Part shown: positions 13,906 to 22,088 of the stretch, piece by piece
Layout: the number at the start of each line of letters is the position of its first letter
Position numbering within the stretch: position 1 is the first letter of the stretch
Source of the DNA: a virus
Reading direction: 5' to 3' (one strand)
Length of the DNA: 29,734 nt
Virus record (IMG/VR): IMGVR_UViG_3300043436_000589
Location: 1 to 29,734 of that record
Made by a program: the position numbers and the translations under genes
Notes under the pieces: model-generated
The model's database searches: none
Seen by the model: only the letters and a program-made list of their open reading frames with translations
Told to the model about the DNA's origin: nothing

Positions 13906-14850
13906 TTATCCGTAAATTACGATATCTTCAATAACTCCGTAAGTAGCACCCGCAGCCATTCGCATAACTACACGTACGTTGTCATCTCCTAAAGTTGCAG
14001 AAGTATCAATTACTCTAACTTCTTGAGTGTCGCTTAACAAAGAACAACCGAAGTAAAGGTTAGAAGTAGTTGTAATCATCATTGAATCCGCAGCAAGTCC
14101 GTTAGCCATAAAGATTGGCAATCCGTTGAAAGATAACGCGCCGTTTGTGTACCACATTGAACCTTGGTTGTTATAACCCGCGTTAGCAAGTGAACCCGCA
14201 CCCGCAGCACCAAAACCACCTAATGCAGCAACGTAAGCCTTAGCAACGTTTTGAGAAACGTAAATTTTTAAGTCAGGCTTTCCATAAAGAGCGGCAGGGA
14301 TAGCGTCGTATGCTAATTGCATTTGAGCAATAACGTTAGATGAAGTAATAGCAACTCCCGAAATGTTTTGAGCAACAGGAAGGTTAGGGTCTGCTTGAGC
14401 GGTTGTAAACAACCCGTCAAATTGTCCACTTGTCGCAGAATTTCCTCTCCAAATAGAAACCTCGTTAGCAGCCGCAACTTTTTCAGCAGCATAAGCGATT
14501 AAATAATCAGCAAAAGATTTTGGCAAAGTGTCGAAAGAAGAATAACCCATTTCGATTGATTGCCAAGTTGAATGGAATTGAGACTTACAAAAAGTCAAGT
14601 TAACTTGTAGGTCTTTTACTTCCAATACACGCTCGGTTAAATCTACGGTAGACGTCGGAGTAAAGTCGCAAGTCGCGTCTTTAAGAATGTCGTTAGATTC
14701 TACACGTTGAATAACGGCTTTGTACTTTACGTTAGGCATAACGGTTACACCGCCACCTTCGATAGTTGGTGCGCTTAATAAAGCGGCAGAAACATACTTA
14801 CCCGCCCATTGACCTGCGTAAGATGTTGTAATGTTAGTGTTTGTTGGCAT
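13906..14850 (-). CDS. Major capsid protein (HK97 fold)
   Basis: A 314-residue protein, Ala/Gly/Val-rich and without long charged stretches. The N-terminal arm (1-60) leads to a P-domain-like helix FADYLIAYAAEKVAAANEVSIW at about 112-133. An A-domain follows (ALYGKPDLKIYVSQNVAKAY, GGFGAAGAG), then GLPIFMANGLAADSMMITT, the usual late strand-loop. It assembles the icosahedral shell on the scaffold encoded just upstream. The ATG follows a strong A/T leader of repeated TTAAA and the gene ends at its own terminator, both signs of high expression. Confidence 0.85.
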   Translation of the reverse strand: MPTNTNITTSYAGQWAGKYVSAALLSAPTIEGGGVTVMPNVKYKAVIQRVESNDILKDATCDFTPTSTVDLTERVLEVKDLQVNLTFCKSQFHSTWQSIEMGYSSFDTLPKSFADYLIAYAAEKVAAANEVSIWRGNSATSGQFDGLFTTAQADPNLPVAQNISGVAITSSNVIAQMQLAYDAIPAALYGKPDLKIYVSQNVAKAYVAALGGFGAAGAGSLANAGYNNQGSMWYTNGALSFNGLPIFMANGLAADSMMITTTSNLYFGCSLLSDTQEVRVIDTSATLGDDNVRVVMRMAAGATYGVIEDIVIYG

Positions 14851-14865
14851 TTTAATTTAATTTAA

Positions 14866-15465
14866 TTAATTATACATTTTTGATAAAACGGAATCCATAA
14901 TTCCGCGTGGTGCTTTAGAACCGATTTTATTAAATTCGGTTTTAGCTTCATTCTCGGGGTTAAATGCGATTGGCTCGGGTGTTTCGCTAAGTTCGGTTGC
15001 TTCTAATGCAACTTCGTCAACTTTGGAAAGTTTAGCTAATTCGCTTTTTAACGCTTCGTTTTCTTCTTTAAGTTTTTCCATTTCGCTAAAGAATGTTTCT
15101 TTAACAATGGATTCGATAGTTTTCTTTGGAGTAGATACAGGTGCGCTCATTTCTTCCTCGGGCATAGGCTCGGTAGTTTCTTCCTCTACTTCTTCTTCAA
15201 CTTCTTCTACTTCTTCTTCCTTTTCTTTAACTTCGGAAATAATACCTTCTTCAACGATAACAAGAATTCTTCCGTCTTCTAATTCGTATTCTCCAACGGG
15301 AACGGCTATCTTTTGTTCGTCTTCAGTTACGACAAAAACTTCTTTACCCGCTTCGAACGAATCCGCCTCGATTTTGGTAACTCCGTCACCCATTAACATT
15401 TGCTCTAACTTAATTTCGTTAGATAACAATGCTTTGATTTTTTCTAGTAGTGTGCTATTTTTCAT
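14866..15465 (-). CDS. Scaffold-like acidic coiled-coil protein
   Basis: A 199-residue protein. Residues 1-70 include VGEYELEDGRILVI, a short beta domain. Residues 75-110 are a Glu-rich stretch. Residues 115-150 are a coiled coil (SEMEKLKEENEALKSELAKL). A C-terminal tail ends in KAPRGIMDSVLSKMYN, a likely capsid-binding helix. This layout and the place immediately before the capsid gene mark it as the internal scaffold, presumably removed by the XkdF-like protease. The start leader AAATAAACACAAATG is nearly the same as that of the next gene upstream. Confidence 0.75.
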   Translation of the reverse strand: MKNSTLLEKIKALLSNEIKLEQMLMGDGVTKIEADSFEAGKEVFVVTEDEQKIAVPVGEYELEDGRILVIVEEGIISEVKEKEEEVEEVEEEVEEETTEPMPEEEMSAPVSTPKKTIESIVKETFFSEMEKLKEENEALKSELAKLSKVDEVALEATELSETPEPIAFNPENEAKTEFNKIGSKAPRGIMDSVLSKMYN

Positions 15466-15488
15466 TTGTGTTTATTTATAATTTATTA

Positions 15489-15896
15489 TTAAAAAACATC
15501 GTTAGGCTTTTTATAACCGTCTAAAGCCTTAACTAATTCTTTTCCGTTTTGTATTTCTTTTCTTAATGCAACAACTTCGGGTACATTGTTTATTTCTAAT
15601 CCTAATTGTTTTGCAGCCTTTTCAAAATCAGCAAGTCTTGCGGGCGCTTCATTGTTCGCCCATTTATAAATCGCATTTCTTTCATTCATTAATGCCGTAT
15701 ATGCTTTATTTGCTTCCGCTACTTTTTGCTCAAAAATATTTGCTACTTTATCGGCTGAACCTTCCGAACCTTTTATAATTTTTATAGCTTCTAATAAATC
15801 TTTAATTGAAGCCAACTCGACTTCGTGCGTACCTAACTCAGTTTTTTTGGCTTGGATTTCGTCCGCTTTATTGATTTTGTTTAGAATATTATTCAT
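15489..15896 (-). CDS. Tandem paralogue B, helical structural protein
   Basis: A 135-residue, wholly helical protein. It is clearly homologous to the gene just upstream (15902-16303). Both begin with an I-x-x-K-I-N motif, share KTELGTHE(V/I)ELA near residue 18 and end with FEKxAKxLGL(E/D). Length and place between protease/Cys-rich genes and scaffold suggest a minor head or scaffold accessory protein. No enzyme motif is seen. The leader AAATAAACACAATG repeats that of the scaffold gene. Confidence 0.75.
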   Translation of the reverse strand: MNNILNKINKADEIQAKKTELGTHEVELASIKDLLEAIKIIKGSEGSADKVANIFEQKVAEANKAYTALMNERNAIYKWANNEAPARLADFEKAAKQLGLEINNVPEVVALRKEIQNGKELVKALDGYKKPNDVF

Positions 15897-15901
15897 TGTG
15901 T

Positions 15902-16303
15902 TTATTTATTTAATGCTTTAATAATTGTATCTAATTTTTTTAAATATTGAGCATTTTTTTCGAATGTTTTTTCAGTTTGTGCGTATATGGGATTCATTGA
16001 AGCATCTAAGCCTAATTCTTTTGCTTGTTTTTCAAACTCTGTTAATTTAGAAATAATCTTATTTCCATTTTCACTAACTACTCCGTAAATATCTAAACTA
16101 CGTTTTTGAATTACGTTTTTTTCCTTCATTAAATTGTCAAAATTTGAAATAACTTCTTGTATTGATTTTTCAAATGTTTTAGAATCGTTTACGTATTTAT
16201 TTAAATCGTCGTTTAAAGCCAATTCAATTTCGTGTGTACCTAATTCCGTTTTTTTAGATTGGAAATCGCTAACTCGATTTATTTTGTCTAAAATTGTTTT
16301 CAT
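15902..16303 (-). CDS. Tandem paralogue A, helical structural protein
   Basis: 133 residues from the ATG at 16303 (MKTILDKINRVSDFQSKKTE). A longer frame reaches 16510, but that part lies inside the Cys-rich gene in another frame and looks like noise. The ATG matches the paralogue's start exactly. It shares KTELGTHEIELA and FEKQAKELGLD with the next gene. Base composition of the pair is more A/T-rich than the capsid or tail genes. The function is unknown, but duplication implies two non-identical subunits or neofunctionalisation. Confidence 0.75.
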   Translation of the reverse strand: MKTILDKINRVSDFQSKKTELGTHEIELALNDDLNKYVNDSKTFEKSIQEVISNFDNLMKEKNVIQKRSLDIYGVVSENGNKIISKLTEFEKQAKELGLDASMNPIYAQTEKTFEKNAQYLKKLDTIIKALNK

Positions 16304-16340
16304 ATCTATATAATTAAGGTTAAAAAGTTTTGTTGCATTT

Positions 16341-16550
16341 TTAGTTACCTCCCGTTCCCGAATTTGTCGTGGTATAGGTTGTTGGAACGTTAGTAGTTCC
16401 GCTTCCTTGTGTTTGGTCGTAAGTGCTTCCGATACCTTGGTTTTGTAAATCTCCGTTGCAGCATTTACGGTTATAAGTTCCGTCTTTACATAGGCACCCA
16501 CGTTTACCACCCCTTGGACTGCTACGCTTTTCGTTTCCTAAATTTTTCAT
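16341..16550 (-). CDS. Small Cys-rich protein (69 aa)
   Basis: The sequence holds GKRGCLCKDGTYNRKCCNGD, with four Cys in a C-x-C...C-C pattern that may bind a metal, followed by a Gln/Thr/Ser/Gly-rich tail (TNVPTTYTTTNSGTGGN). Small proteins with a GCLC-x-DGTY-x-x-x-CC motif recur in structural regions of Bacteroidota phages, by my recollection. The ATG overlaps the TGA of the 44-aa gene (ATGA). Its second half overlaps a meaningless extension of the next frame. Confidence 0.75.
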   Translation of the reverse strand: MKNLGNEKRSSPRGGKRGCLCKDGTYNRKCCNGDLQNQGIGSTYDQTQGSGTTNVPTTYTTTNSGTGGN

Positions 16551-16681
16551 CCTTGACCCCGATTTAGTTTTTTATAATTCTTTGACGTTTTAAGTTGGCT
16601 TGTTTTAGATTTAGCGTGTACATTTGGGCGCTTAATCTTCGGCTTTTGAACGTGGTTAGAAGTTGCAACTTGTTTAGCCAT
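16547..16681 (-). CDS. Tiny basic protein (44 aa)
   Basis: Found by translating the gap. The ATG at 16681 lies 8 bases inside the protease gene's end, and the TGA overlaps the ATG of the Cys-rich gene. The core reads KPKIKRPNVHAKSKTSQLKT and the end NYKKLNRGQG. About a third of residues are Lys or Arg, and there is no acidic residue. The pattern KRPxVHAK...RGQG recurs in small proteins beside protease or scaffold genes of Bacteroidota phages, to my memory. A nucleic-acid-binding or capsid-internal role is plausible. Confidence 0.78.
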   Translation of the reverse strand: MAKQVATSNHVQKPKIKRPNVHAKSKTSQLKTSKNYKKLNRGQG

Positions 16682-17258
16682 TGATACCTAATAAGTTTTT
16701 AAGTTCGTTTATTATTTCGGTGGCTTCGTCTTCTTCGCTACTCATTTCGAATTTATCCGCGAAGTAACCTTCGATTGAAAAGCCTTTTACTTTGCCTTCT
16801 TTAACATCGTTCCAAACTTCGTCGTTGTTTACTTTCATCGAAATCATCCACGTACCTTTGGGTAATGAAAATCCGTAAAGGTTTGATTTGTCCTTCTTTT
16901 CGTCTTCGATTATCCACGACTCAACCACGCTTAAACCCTTTAACTTTTTCTCGTGTTCGTAAGTCGCGTTGTTTTGGTTCGAGCGCATTAAAAACAATTC
17001 ACTTGCTTTTCGGATAGTATCTTCGGAAAAGTAAATATAGTATTCTTCGTTCTTTGCGTTGCGTCGGTAAATTTGTTTATTCGGAACTAAAGCCGCACCC
17101 ATAAGAATCCGTTTCTCCGTGTCAACTTCTTTGAGTTCGATTTCGTGTTTATTTAACGCTACAAAGTTTTCTTCGATTGCAGGGGATTTAACAACGCTTA
17201 CTGCGTCTATTCCGCTTTGCTCGTCGTTTTCGTCTATTATCAATTCAATGATTCTCAT
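16674..17258 (-). CDS. XkdF-like prohead serine protease
   Basis: A 194-residue protein. It opens IIELIIDENDEQSGIDAVSVVKSPAIEENF, cited here only by pattern. ATYEHEKKLKG (His102) and VKGFSIEGYF (Ser161) are the His and Ser motifs of XkdF/peptidase S78-type capsid maturation proteases. A segment rich in Glu and Asp ends the protein. It would cut the scaffold and perhaps the capsid N-terminus. It lies after the tape measure and before the tandem pair, scaffold and capsid genes, so the head module starts here. Confidence 0.85.
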   Translation of the reverse strand: MRIIELIIDENDEQSGIDAVSVVKSPAIEENFVALNKHEIELKEVDTEKRILMGAALVPNKQIYRRNAKNEEYYIYFSEDTIRKASELFLMRSNQNNATYEHEKKLKGLSVVESWIIEDEKKDKSNLYGFSLPKGTWMISMKVNNDEVWNDVKEGKVKGFSIEGYFADKFEMSSEEDEATEIINELKNLLGING

Positions 17259-17279
17259 AACGTAATAATTTAATTTGTT

Positions 17280-19550
17280 TTAAAGTGTTGCGTTTTGTAT
17301 TCGGTTTCTATCTAAACTTTGCGCCGTTGTTACTTGTCCACTAACTACGTAGGCTTGGGTAGGTTGTTGTTGAAGTTGTGCAAGTTGGTTTAGTCCGTTA
17401 TTACCTACGACGTTAAACGAAGGCGCTTGAGTTCCCCCCGACATTCCGCCACCTACCGAACCACCACCACCACTACCACCCGCACCCGTAGAACCACCAC
17501 CTTCAAACTTTTGTGTAGCAATTTTAGCAACGTTAACTAATCCCGAAGCAATAGCCAACCCCGCCGCAACAGCACCACGAACGGGAGAAGAAGGGTCGGG
17601 AACGGGAGTAAACTGCGATAAATAAGCCGCGTTTGCGCTTGTGTAAGTATCAACCAATGCAGTTGCTATGTTCGCCGCTTTTTTAATTGCAAAGGCGCGT
17701 TTAGCTTGTTTCTCTGATTTCTTCCCGAACATTTCCGTAATGTCCGAAATAATACTTAGTCCTTCTTTTGCAAAACCCGCATTTCTTTGGATTGCTTCTT
17801 GTCTTCGCGCTTTATCTTCGTCGTCGAATTTCTTGTTAGTATCGGCAATTTGTTTGCCGTACTTTTCTTCCATTAACGCTTTTTGCTTTTGGTAATCTTC
17901 TTCGCTTATTGTTTTCGCGTCTAACTGATTATTCAAAGCAAGTAATTCAGAATCGTAAGCAAGGTCGATTATTTCAAGTTCTTTAGCGCGTCCTTCTTTC
18001 ATCGCGTCTATCCGTAATTGACGGGAGTTCCTTTCAACCTCATACGCCGCCGCATCCGCTTCGCGCATTTTTTGTAAAAGTTCCGCATCTTTTTCGGCTT
18101 GTGCTTGTTTTTCTAAATCGTCGTATTTTTTATTTATATCTAATTCATCTTGTTTTTGTCGGTTAATTAAATCCGTTGTATCAACACCCGCTTTTTTAGC
18201 AGCGTCTAATAAATCTTTGTATTTATTTTTTGATTCTTGTAATTCTTTTTCCCTTGCGTCCGTTATTCGTGCTTGTCTATCCGCTTCCAACGCTTTTAAA
18301 TAATCGTCCATCGAAGTGTCAACTTCTTTTTTATCCTCTACCGTTGCTTTGCCCGATTCTTTTTTCAAGTCGCGTATTTCTAATTCAGTTCCTGCGATTT
18401 CGCTTTTTGTTTGCGCTAAACCTTTTTTCATTTCTTTAATTGCGGCGTCGGATTCTTTAGCTATTCCTTCGGGGTCGAATACCATTTTAGATAATCCATC
18501 CGCTGCATATTCGCGAAATTCAGTTAAATAACTATTTATAGTTTTATATTTTATTTCATCTGCGCCAACCGCTCGTAATCCTGCGTTAATGGTTAACATT
18601 GTAGCATCAACCAAACCGCCTAAAATTCGAAAAGGTAAAATAATACCTTCGATTTGCATTGTTAAATATCCTTCTAATAAACCTTTATTTCGTTTAGCGG
18701 CGTCAACTTCTAATTTCTTTTTCTTTTCGGCTAACGCGATTTCTTTTTCTTCTTCTTTGGCTAAAACTTTTAATTTACCTTGGCGAATTTTTAAAATATC
18801 TTCTTCCGATTTTCCTTGAAGTCGTAATGAGTTTTCTTGAAGGTCGAATAATTCCACCTCGCTTTGTGCGTTTTCTACCTGTTGATGCGATAATTCTAAG
18901 TTCTTTTCCATTTCGCCGCTTACCCCACCAACAGCGGCTTTAATATCGTCCCAATAGGCAACAACCGCACCCAATGCAACTACTAATAAACCGATTCCCG
19001 TTGCGGCTATACCCGCACGAATTCCACTTAACGCAGTTTTACCCGACAATCCAACTGCCTTCCAAACGGGACTAAGTGCGGAAGTCGCCTTACCCGCTAA
19101 CGAACTTTCGGAAGATAAACTTTTAAAGGTATCTTTTGCAACCGTGCCTAATTGCTTAAATGAATCTTTGGCTTCCATTAAACCTTGGAAACCTTGAGAC
19201 AAAGCCATAGCGCTTTGAACCTTAAGCATAGTTTCTTCAACGGCTGCGGATTCAACACCTACTAAACCCATTGCACCTTGAACCGCGGAAAACCCGTCAA
19301 GAACCCCACCAAAAGACTTGCTTAACGCATCAAATTTAGCGTCGGGATTAAATGAGTTTACTAAATCGTTAGTAAATCCGATTTGGTCTTTTAATTCCGC
19401 GGCGGCTTTAGCGGCGGCAATTGCTTCGTCTGAAGTTTCTCCATACGCTGCGGAAACCTTTTGTAATTCTACAACCGCTTCTTTATATTGTGCTTTTAAA
19501 CTTTTAGAGTTGTCTTGTATCTCAAGTTCAATAGTTCTTTTTTCTGCCAT
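17280..19550 (-). CDS. Tail tape measure protein
   Basis: A 756-residue protein, the second longest here. Residues 1-60 are helical and Ala-rich. Residues 177-200 form a hydrophobic segment (IRAGIAATGIGLLVVALGAV). Long charged coiled coils run through about 215-600 (KKKLEVDAAKRNKGLL; DLEKQAQAEKDAELLQ). A Gly/Ser-rich stretch (STGAGGSGGGGSVGGG) comes near 690-710. This is the tape measure pattern; at about 1.5 A per residue it predicts a tail a little over 100 nm. Its start overlaps a small gene by 23 bases. Confidence 0.88.
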   Translation of the reverse strand: MAEKRTIELEIQDNSKSLKAQYKEAVVELQKVSAAYGETSDEAIAAAKAAAELKDQIGFTNDLVNSFNPDAKFDALSKSFGGVLDGFSAVQGAMGLVGVESAAVEETMLKVQSAMALSQGFQGLMEAKDSFKQLGTVAKDTFKSLSSESSLAGKATSALSPVWKAVGLSGKTALSGIRAGIAATGIGLLVVALGAVVAYWDDIKAAVGGVSGEMEKNLELSHQQVENAQSEVELFDLQENSLRLQGKSEEDILKIRQGKLKVLAKEEEKEIALAEKKKKLEVDAAKRNKGLLEGYLTMQIEGIILPFRILGGLVDATMLTINAGLRAVGADEIKYKTINSYLTEFREYAADGLSKMVFDPEGIAKESDAAIKEMKKGLAQTKSEIAGTELEIRDLKKESGKATVEDKKEVDTSMDDYLKALEADRQARITDAREKELQESKNKYKDLLDAAKKAGVDTTDLINRQKQDELDINKKYDDLEKQAQAEKDAELLQKMREADAAAYEVERNSRQLRIDAMKEGRAKELEIIDLAYDSELLALNNQLDAKTISEEDYQKQKALMEEKYGKQIADTNKKFDDEDKARRQEAIQRNAGFAKEGLSIISDITEMFGKKSEKQAKRAFAIKKAANIATALVDTYTSANAAYLSQFTPVPDPSSPVRGAVAAGLAIASGLVNVAKIATQKFEGGGSTGAGGSGGGGSVGGGMSGGTQAPSFNVVGNNGLNQLAQLQQQPTQAYVVSGQVTTAQSLDRNRIQNATL

Positions 19551-19713
19551 TTTTCTTTTGTCTTTGTATTTTAAACTCCCTAATCGCTTGTTTGTAGTTC
19601 GCGACTACTCCCGTGTGTAGTTGGTATTTACCTTTTGCGATTTCTATATATTCGTGTTCGCCTACGAAATCCGCTACTTGTAAAAGGCTTACTATTTGAT
19701 TTATGTAACTCAT
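19528..19713 (-). CDS. Small tail protein (61 aa)
   Basis: Reads MSYINQIVSLLQVADFVGEH, ending in a basic run REFKIQRQKKNGRKKNY that overlaps the tape measure start by 23 bases. Its start overlaps the stop of the large tail-tip gene by 4. A small protein directly before the tape measure could be a tail-tip or assembly factor, but there is no family signature. Confidence 0.65.
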   Translation of the reverse strand: MSYINQIVSLLQVADFVGEHEYIEIAKGKYQLHTGVVANYKQAIREFKIQRQKKNGRKKNY

Positions 19714-22088
19714 ATTCTTAATATTACTATTTCGCTATATTCAACATTTCCGTTTTGATAAACGTATTCACAACGCACGCTAATTACGTCATTTCTTCCT
19801 TCGGTTTCTAATTGTACCCCCGCTTCGGTTATTCTTAAATTACTATCTTCGGTTGCTCTATCTATATCCCCAATTACAGGCGGCAAACTTATTCTAATCG
19901 TTTGAGATGAACTTATGGAACTTGGCGTAATAATTACCCCCGTTGTTGGCGAAGTAAAGTTAACTAAGGTTGCAAAATTTGGTAGCGTAATTGGAACGGT
20001 TACGTCTTCTTGAGACGGGCTTGTTTGAATTACTCGAATTGGTAAAACGGGCATAAAATCGTTTAGCAGTTGGAAACTAGTTTCTCCCGTTACTAAATTC
20101 GTTTTCATTTCGTTGATTAGGTAACGCTTGTCTCGAATAATTAACCTATCATTTAATTGAAGGCTTGTAAGAATTGAGACGGGTAAATTTGCCTTAATGC
20201 TTGTTAGCCTATTTTTAGGATTAAATAAGTTAGTCAAGTAAGGAAAATAATACGTAGCAAATATGCTTTGTTGAATCGGTGTTAACCAATAAGACGAAGT
20301 TTCGGGCGCAAAATTTGTCGAATACTTTATTCCGTTATCCGTTAAATCTTGTCCGAACATTGTATAATCATTTGTTTGAAATAAAGAACTTCCATCCGTA
20401 AAATGTATATGGTCTGCTAAATTTACCCCGCCATATCTATATAATAAACAAGGCTTCGGTATATAAGGCGCGTATGCTTGGTCAAGTGAATAACCTACTT
20501 GTAAACCCGTTGGAACTCCCGAATCAAAGAATTGATTAAATAAAAGATTCTCGAATGGAACTTCGATAGTAAATTCCCCGCCGTCGTAGGGATATTGGTA
20601 TTCCGTGTTTCCGTATTCCGTTAAACCTTGCTCAAAGAACGCCTTGTTCATTAACGAGTTTGATTGTTGGAATTTAAATCCGATTTTCTTATATAGTTTT
20701 ACGCGGTCTATTCCTATTTCGGTTTTGTCCGTGAATTCGGTTATGTCTATAATCGCTCCCGACGAATACCAATCGTCTAAAGGGATAATCGTATATTCAT
20801 TTACGCCCGTGCCATAACACGTTAAGTTAAATTGCTTTAATATCCCTGCGATAAAATCTTGTACCTTCATTTGTGGCGCTAATTGCGCTAAGTCGGTAAA
20901 CGCCGAAAGGTTTAAAGTAATGTTTGAATAGCGAATGTACTCAGTAACAGGAATTGGATTAGTGGACGTTATATAAGTTACTTCATATTGTATTTCGGAA
21001 TCAAACGTTAACGGAAAATTAGAACGAATATAAAACTCCCAAACATCGTTTAAGCCTTGAACATTTGGCACAAAAGCAAGTCCATAAATAGCCGCTCCCG
21101 TTCCTTGTGTTGTAGAAAATAACGTTCCGTTTCTATACGTATCAATCCAATAAGTTGTGGTAGGAGAACTTACCGAAGTAACGTCCAACGTTATTACGTG
21201 TTGAAGCCAAACAGCGCCGTTAAAAAACGGTGTGGTAATTTGGTTTAACGAAGAATCAACGTAAAAATTAAGCGGGTATGTAGGAATGTATGAACTTATG
21301 ATAGTATCAAAGTCAAGTTGTTTAGGTTGTCCACTGAATTCAAAATCGTTTTTATTCTTATACCAAAGATACGCTTGAGTAAATTTTGGGTCGGTTAAAA
21401 ATGCGCCGTTAAAAGTTACTCCGTATTGTAAACCGATAATATCAAAAATAGTTTTTACCCGTAATGCAGGGAATAATTCTCGGTAATCTATTGCCCCCGT
21501 ATTCGTGTGTATATCGTTTGAACTCGAACCTAAAAACGGAACTAACCAATTAGGAACGTTGGCAACAGGAGCGGTGGATAAATATTCCCAAATTCGATTA
21601 GAAGTAATTAGCGGGTAAGACACGTCGAAATCGATTGCCGTAGTTCTTATTCGATTAAAAACTTCGGTAAACGTGTAATCGTGGTTAACGCTTGAATAGT
21701 CAAGGTCGCTTAATAGGTCTTCGCCTACTAAATCTTTAAGTGTTGTAACATCCCCGTAAAAAGTAATCGTATACGAGTCGGGTTGTCCGTTTTTTAGTTG
21801 CGACTTTTCCATTTGGATTTTACCCCTACGGAAAAAAGACATATCGATTTCGATATAGCCGTCTAAGCGTTCTTGGTAGTTAATTGAACTATTTACTGCG
21901 TTTTCGTAGAAATATTCCCAAATTGCATTATTACGTGAGCTCGTAGGAATTGTAAACGATTGCGAAAAGTCCGTAAACGTTTTGCTAATATCTTGAATGT
22001 TTTGAATAGTAGAATTTACTTCTATCGTTTCGTCTGAGAATAAATCTAACTCTCTACCTTCTACAAATATTCGAACTTGTCTTTTCAT
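19710..22088 (-). CDS. Tail tip / baseplate protein (large)
   Basis: A 792-residue protein, the longest in the window, beta-rich with many aromatic and Asn residues. The N-terminal QVRIFVEGRELDLFSDETIE, then IQDISKTFTDFSQSFTIPTS, is a start I associate with distal-tail proteins in Bacteroidota phages. The middle carries IPLDDWYSSGAIIDITEFTD and the C-terminus ends in Ig-like strand patterns (DNLRITEAGVQLETE-like). Size and neighbours fit a hub or tail-tip protein. No lytic or depolymerase motif is visible. The start overlaps the previous stop by one base. Confidence 0.72.
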   Translation of the reverse strand: MKRQVRIFVEGRELDLFSDETIEVNSTIQNIQDISKTFTDFSQSFTIPTSSRNNAIWEYFYENAVNSSINYQERLDGYIEIDMSFFRRGKIQMEKSQLKNGQPDSYTITFYGDVTTLKDLVGEDLLSDLDYSSVNHDYTFTEVFNRIRTTAIDFDVSYPLITSNRIWEYLSTAPVANVPNWLVPFLGSSSNDIHTNTGAIDYRELFPALRVKTIFDIIGLQYGVTFNGAFLTDPKFTQAYLWYKNKNDFEFSGQPKQLDFDTIISSYIPTYPLNFYVDSSLNQITTPFFNGAVWLQHVITLDVTSVSSPTTTYWIDTYRNGTLFSTTQGTGAAIYGLAFVPNVQGLNDVWEFYIRSNFPLTFDSEIQYEVTYITSTNPIPVTEYIRYSNITLNLSAFTDLAQLAPQMKVQDFIAGILKQFNLTCYGTGVNEYTIIPLDDWYSSGAIIDITEFTDKTEIGIDRVKLYKKIGFKFQQSNSLMNKAFFEQGLTEYGNTEYQYPYDGGEFTIEVPFENLLFNQFFDSGVPTGLQVGYSLDQAYAPYIPKPCLLYRYGGVNLADHIHFTDGSSLFQTNDYTMFGQDLTDNGIKYSTNFAPETSSYWLTPIQQSIFATYYFPYLTNLFNPKNRLTSIKANLPVSILTSLQLNDRLIIRDKRYLINEMKTNLVTGETSFQLLNDFMPVLPIRVIQTSPSQEDVTVPITLPNFATLVNFTSPTTGVIITPSSISSSQTIRISLPPVIGDIDRATEDSNLRITEAGVQLETEGRNDVISVRCEYVYQNGNVEYSEIVILRI

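Noticed and set aside
15023-15481. Ser-rich plus-strand frame of 152 codons
   Set aside because: It is the antisense of the Glu-rich scaffold stretch (GAA/GAG reads as TTC/CTC), with no leader or promoter.
16304-16510. N-terminal extension of the first tandem paralogue
   Set aside because: It overlaps the Cys-rich gene in another frame and the paralogue's start aligns with the ATG at 16303.
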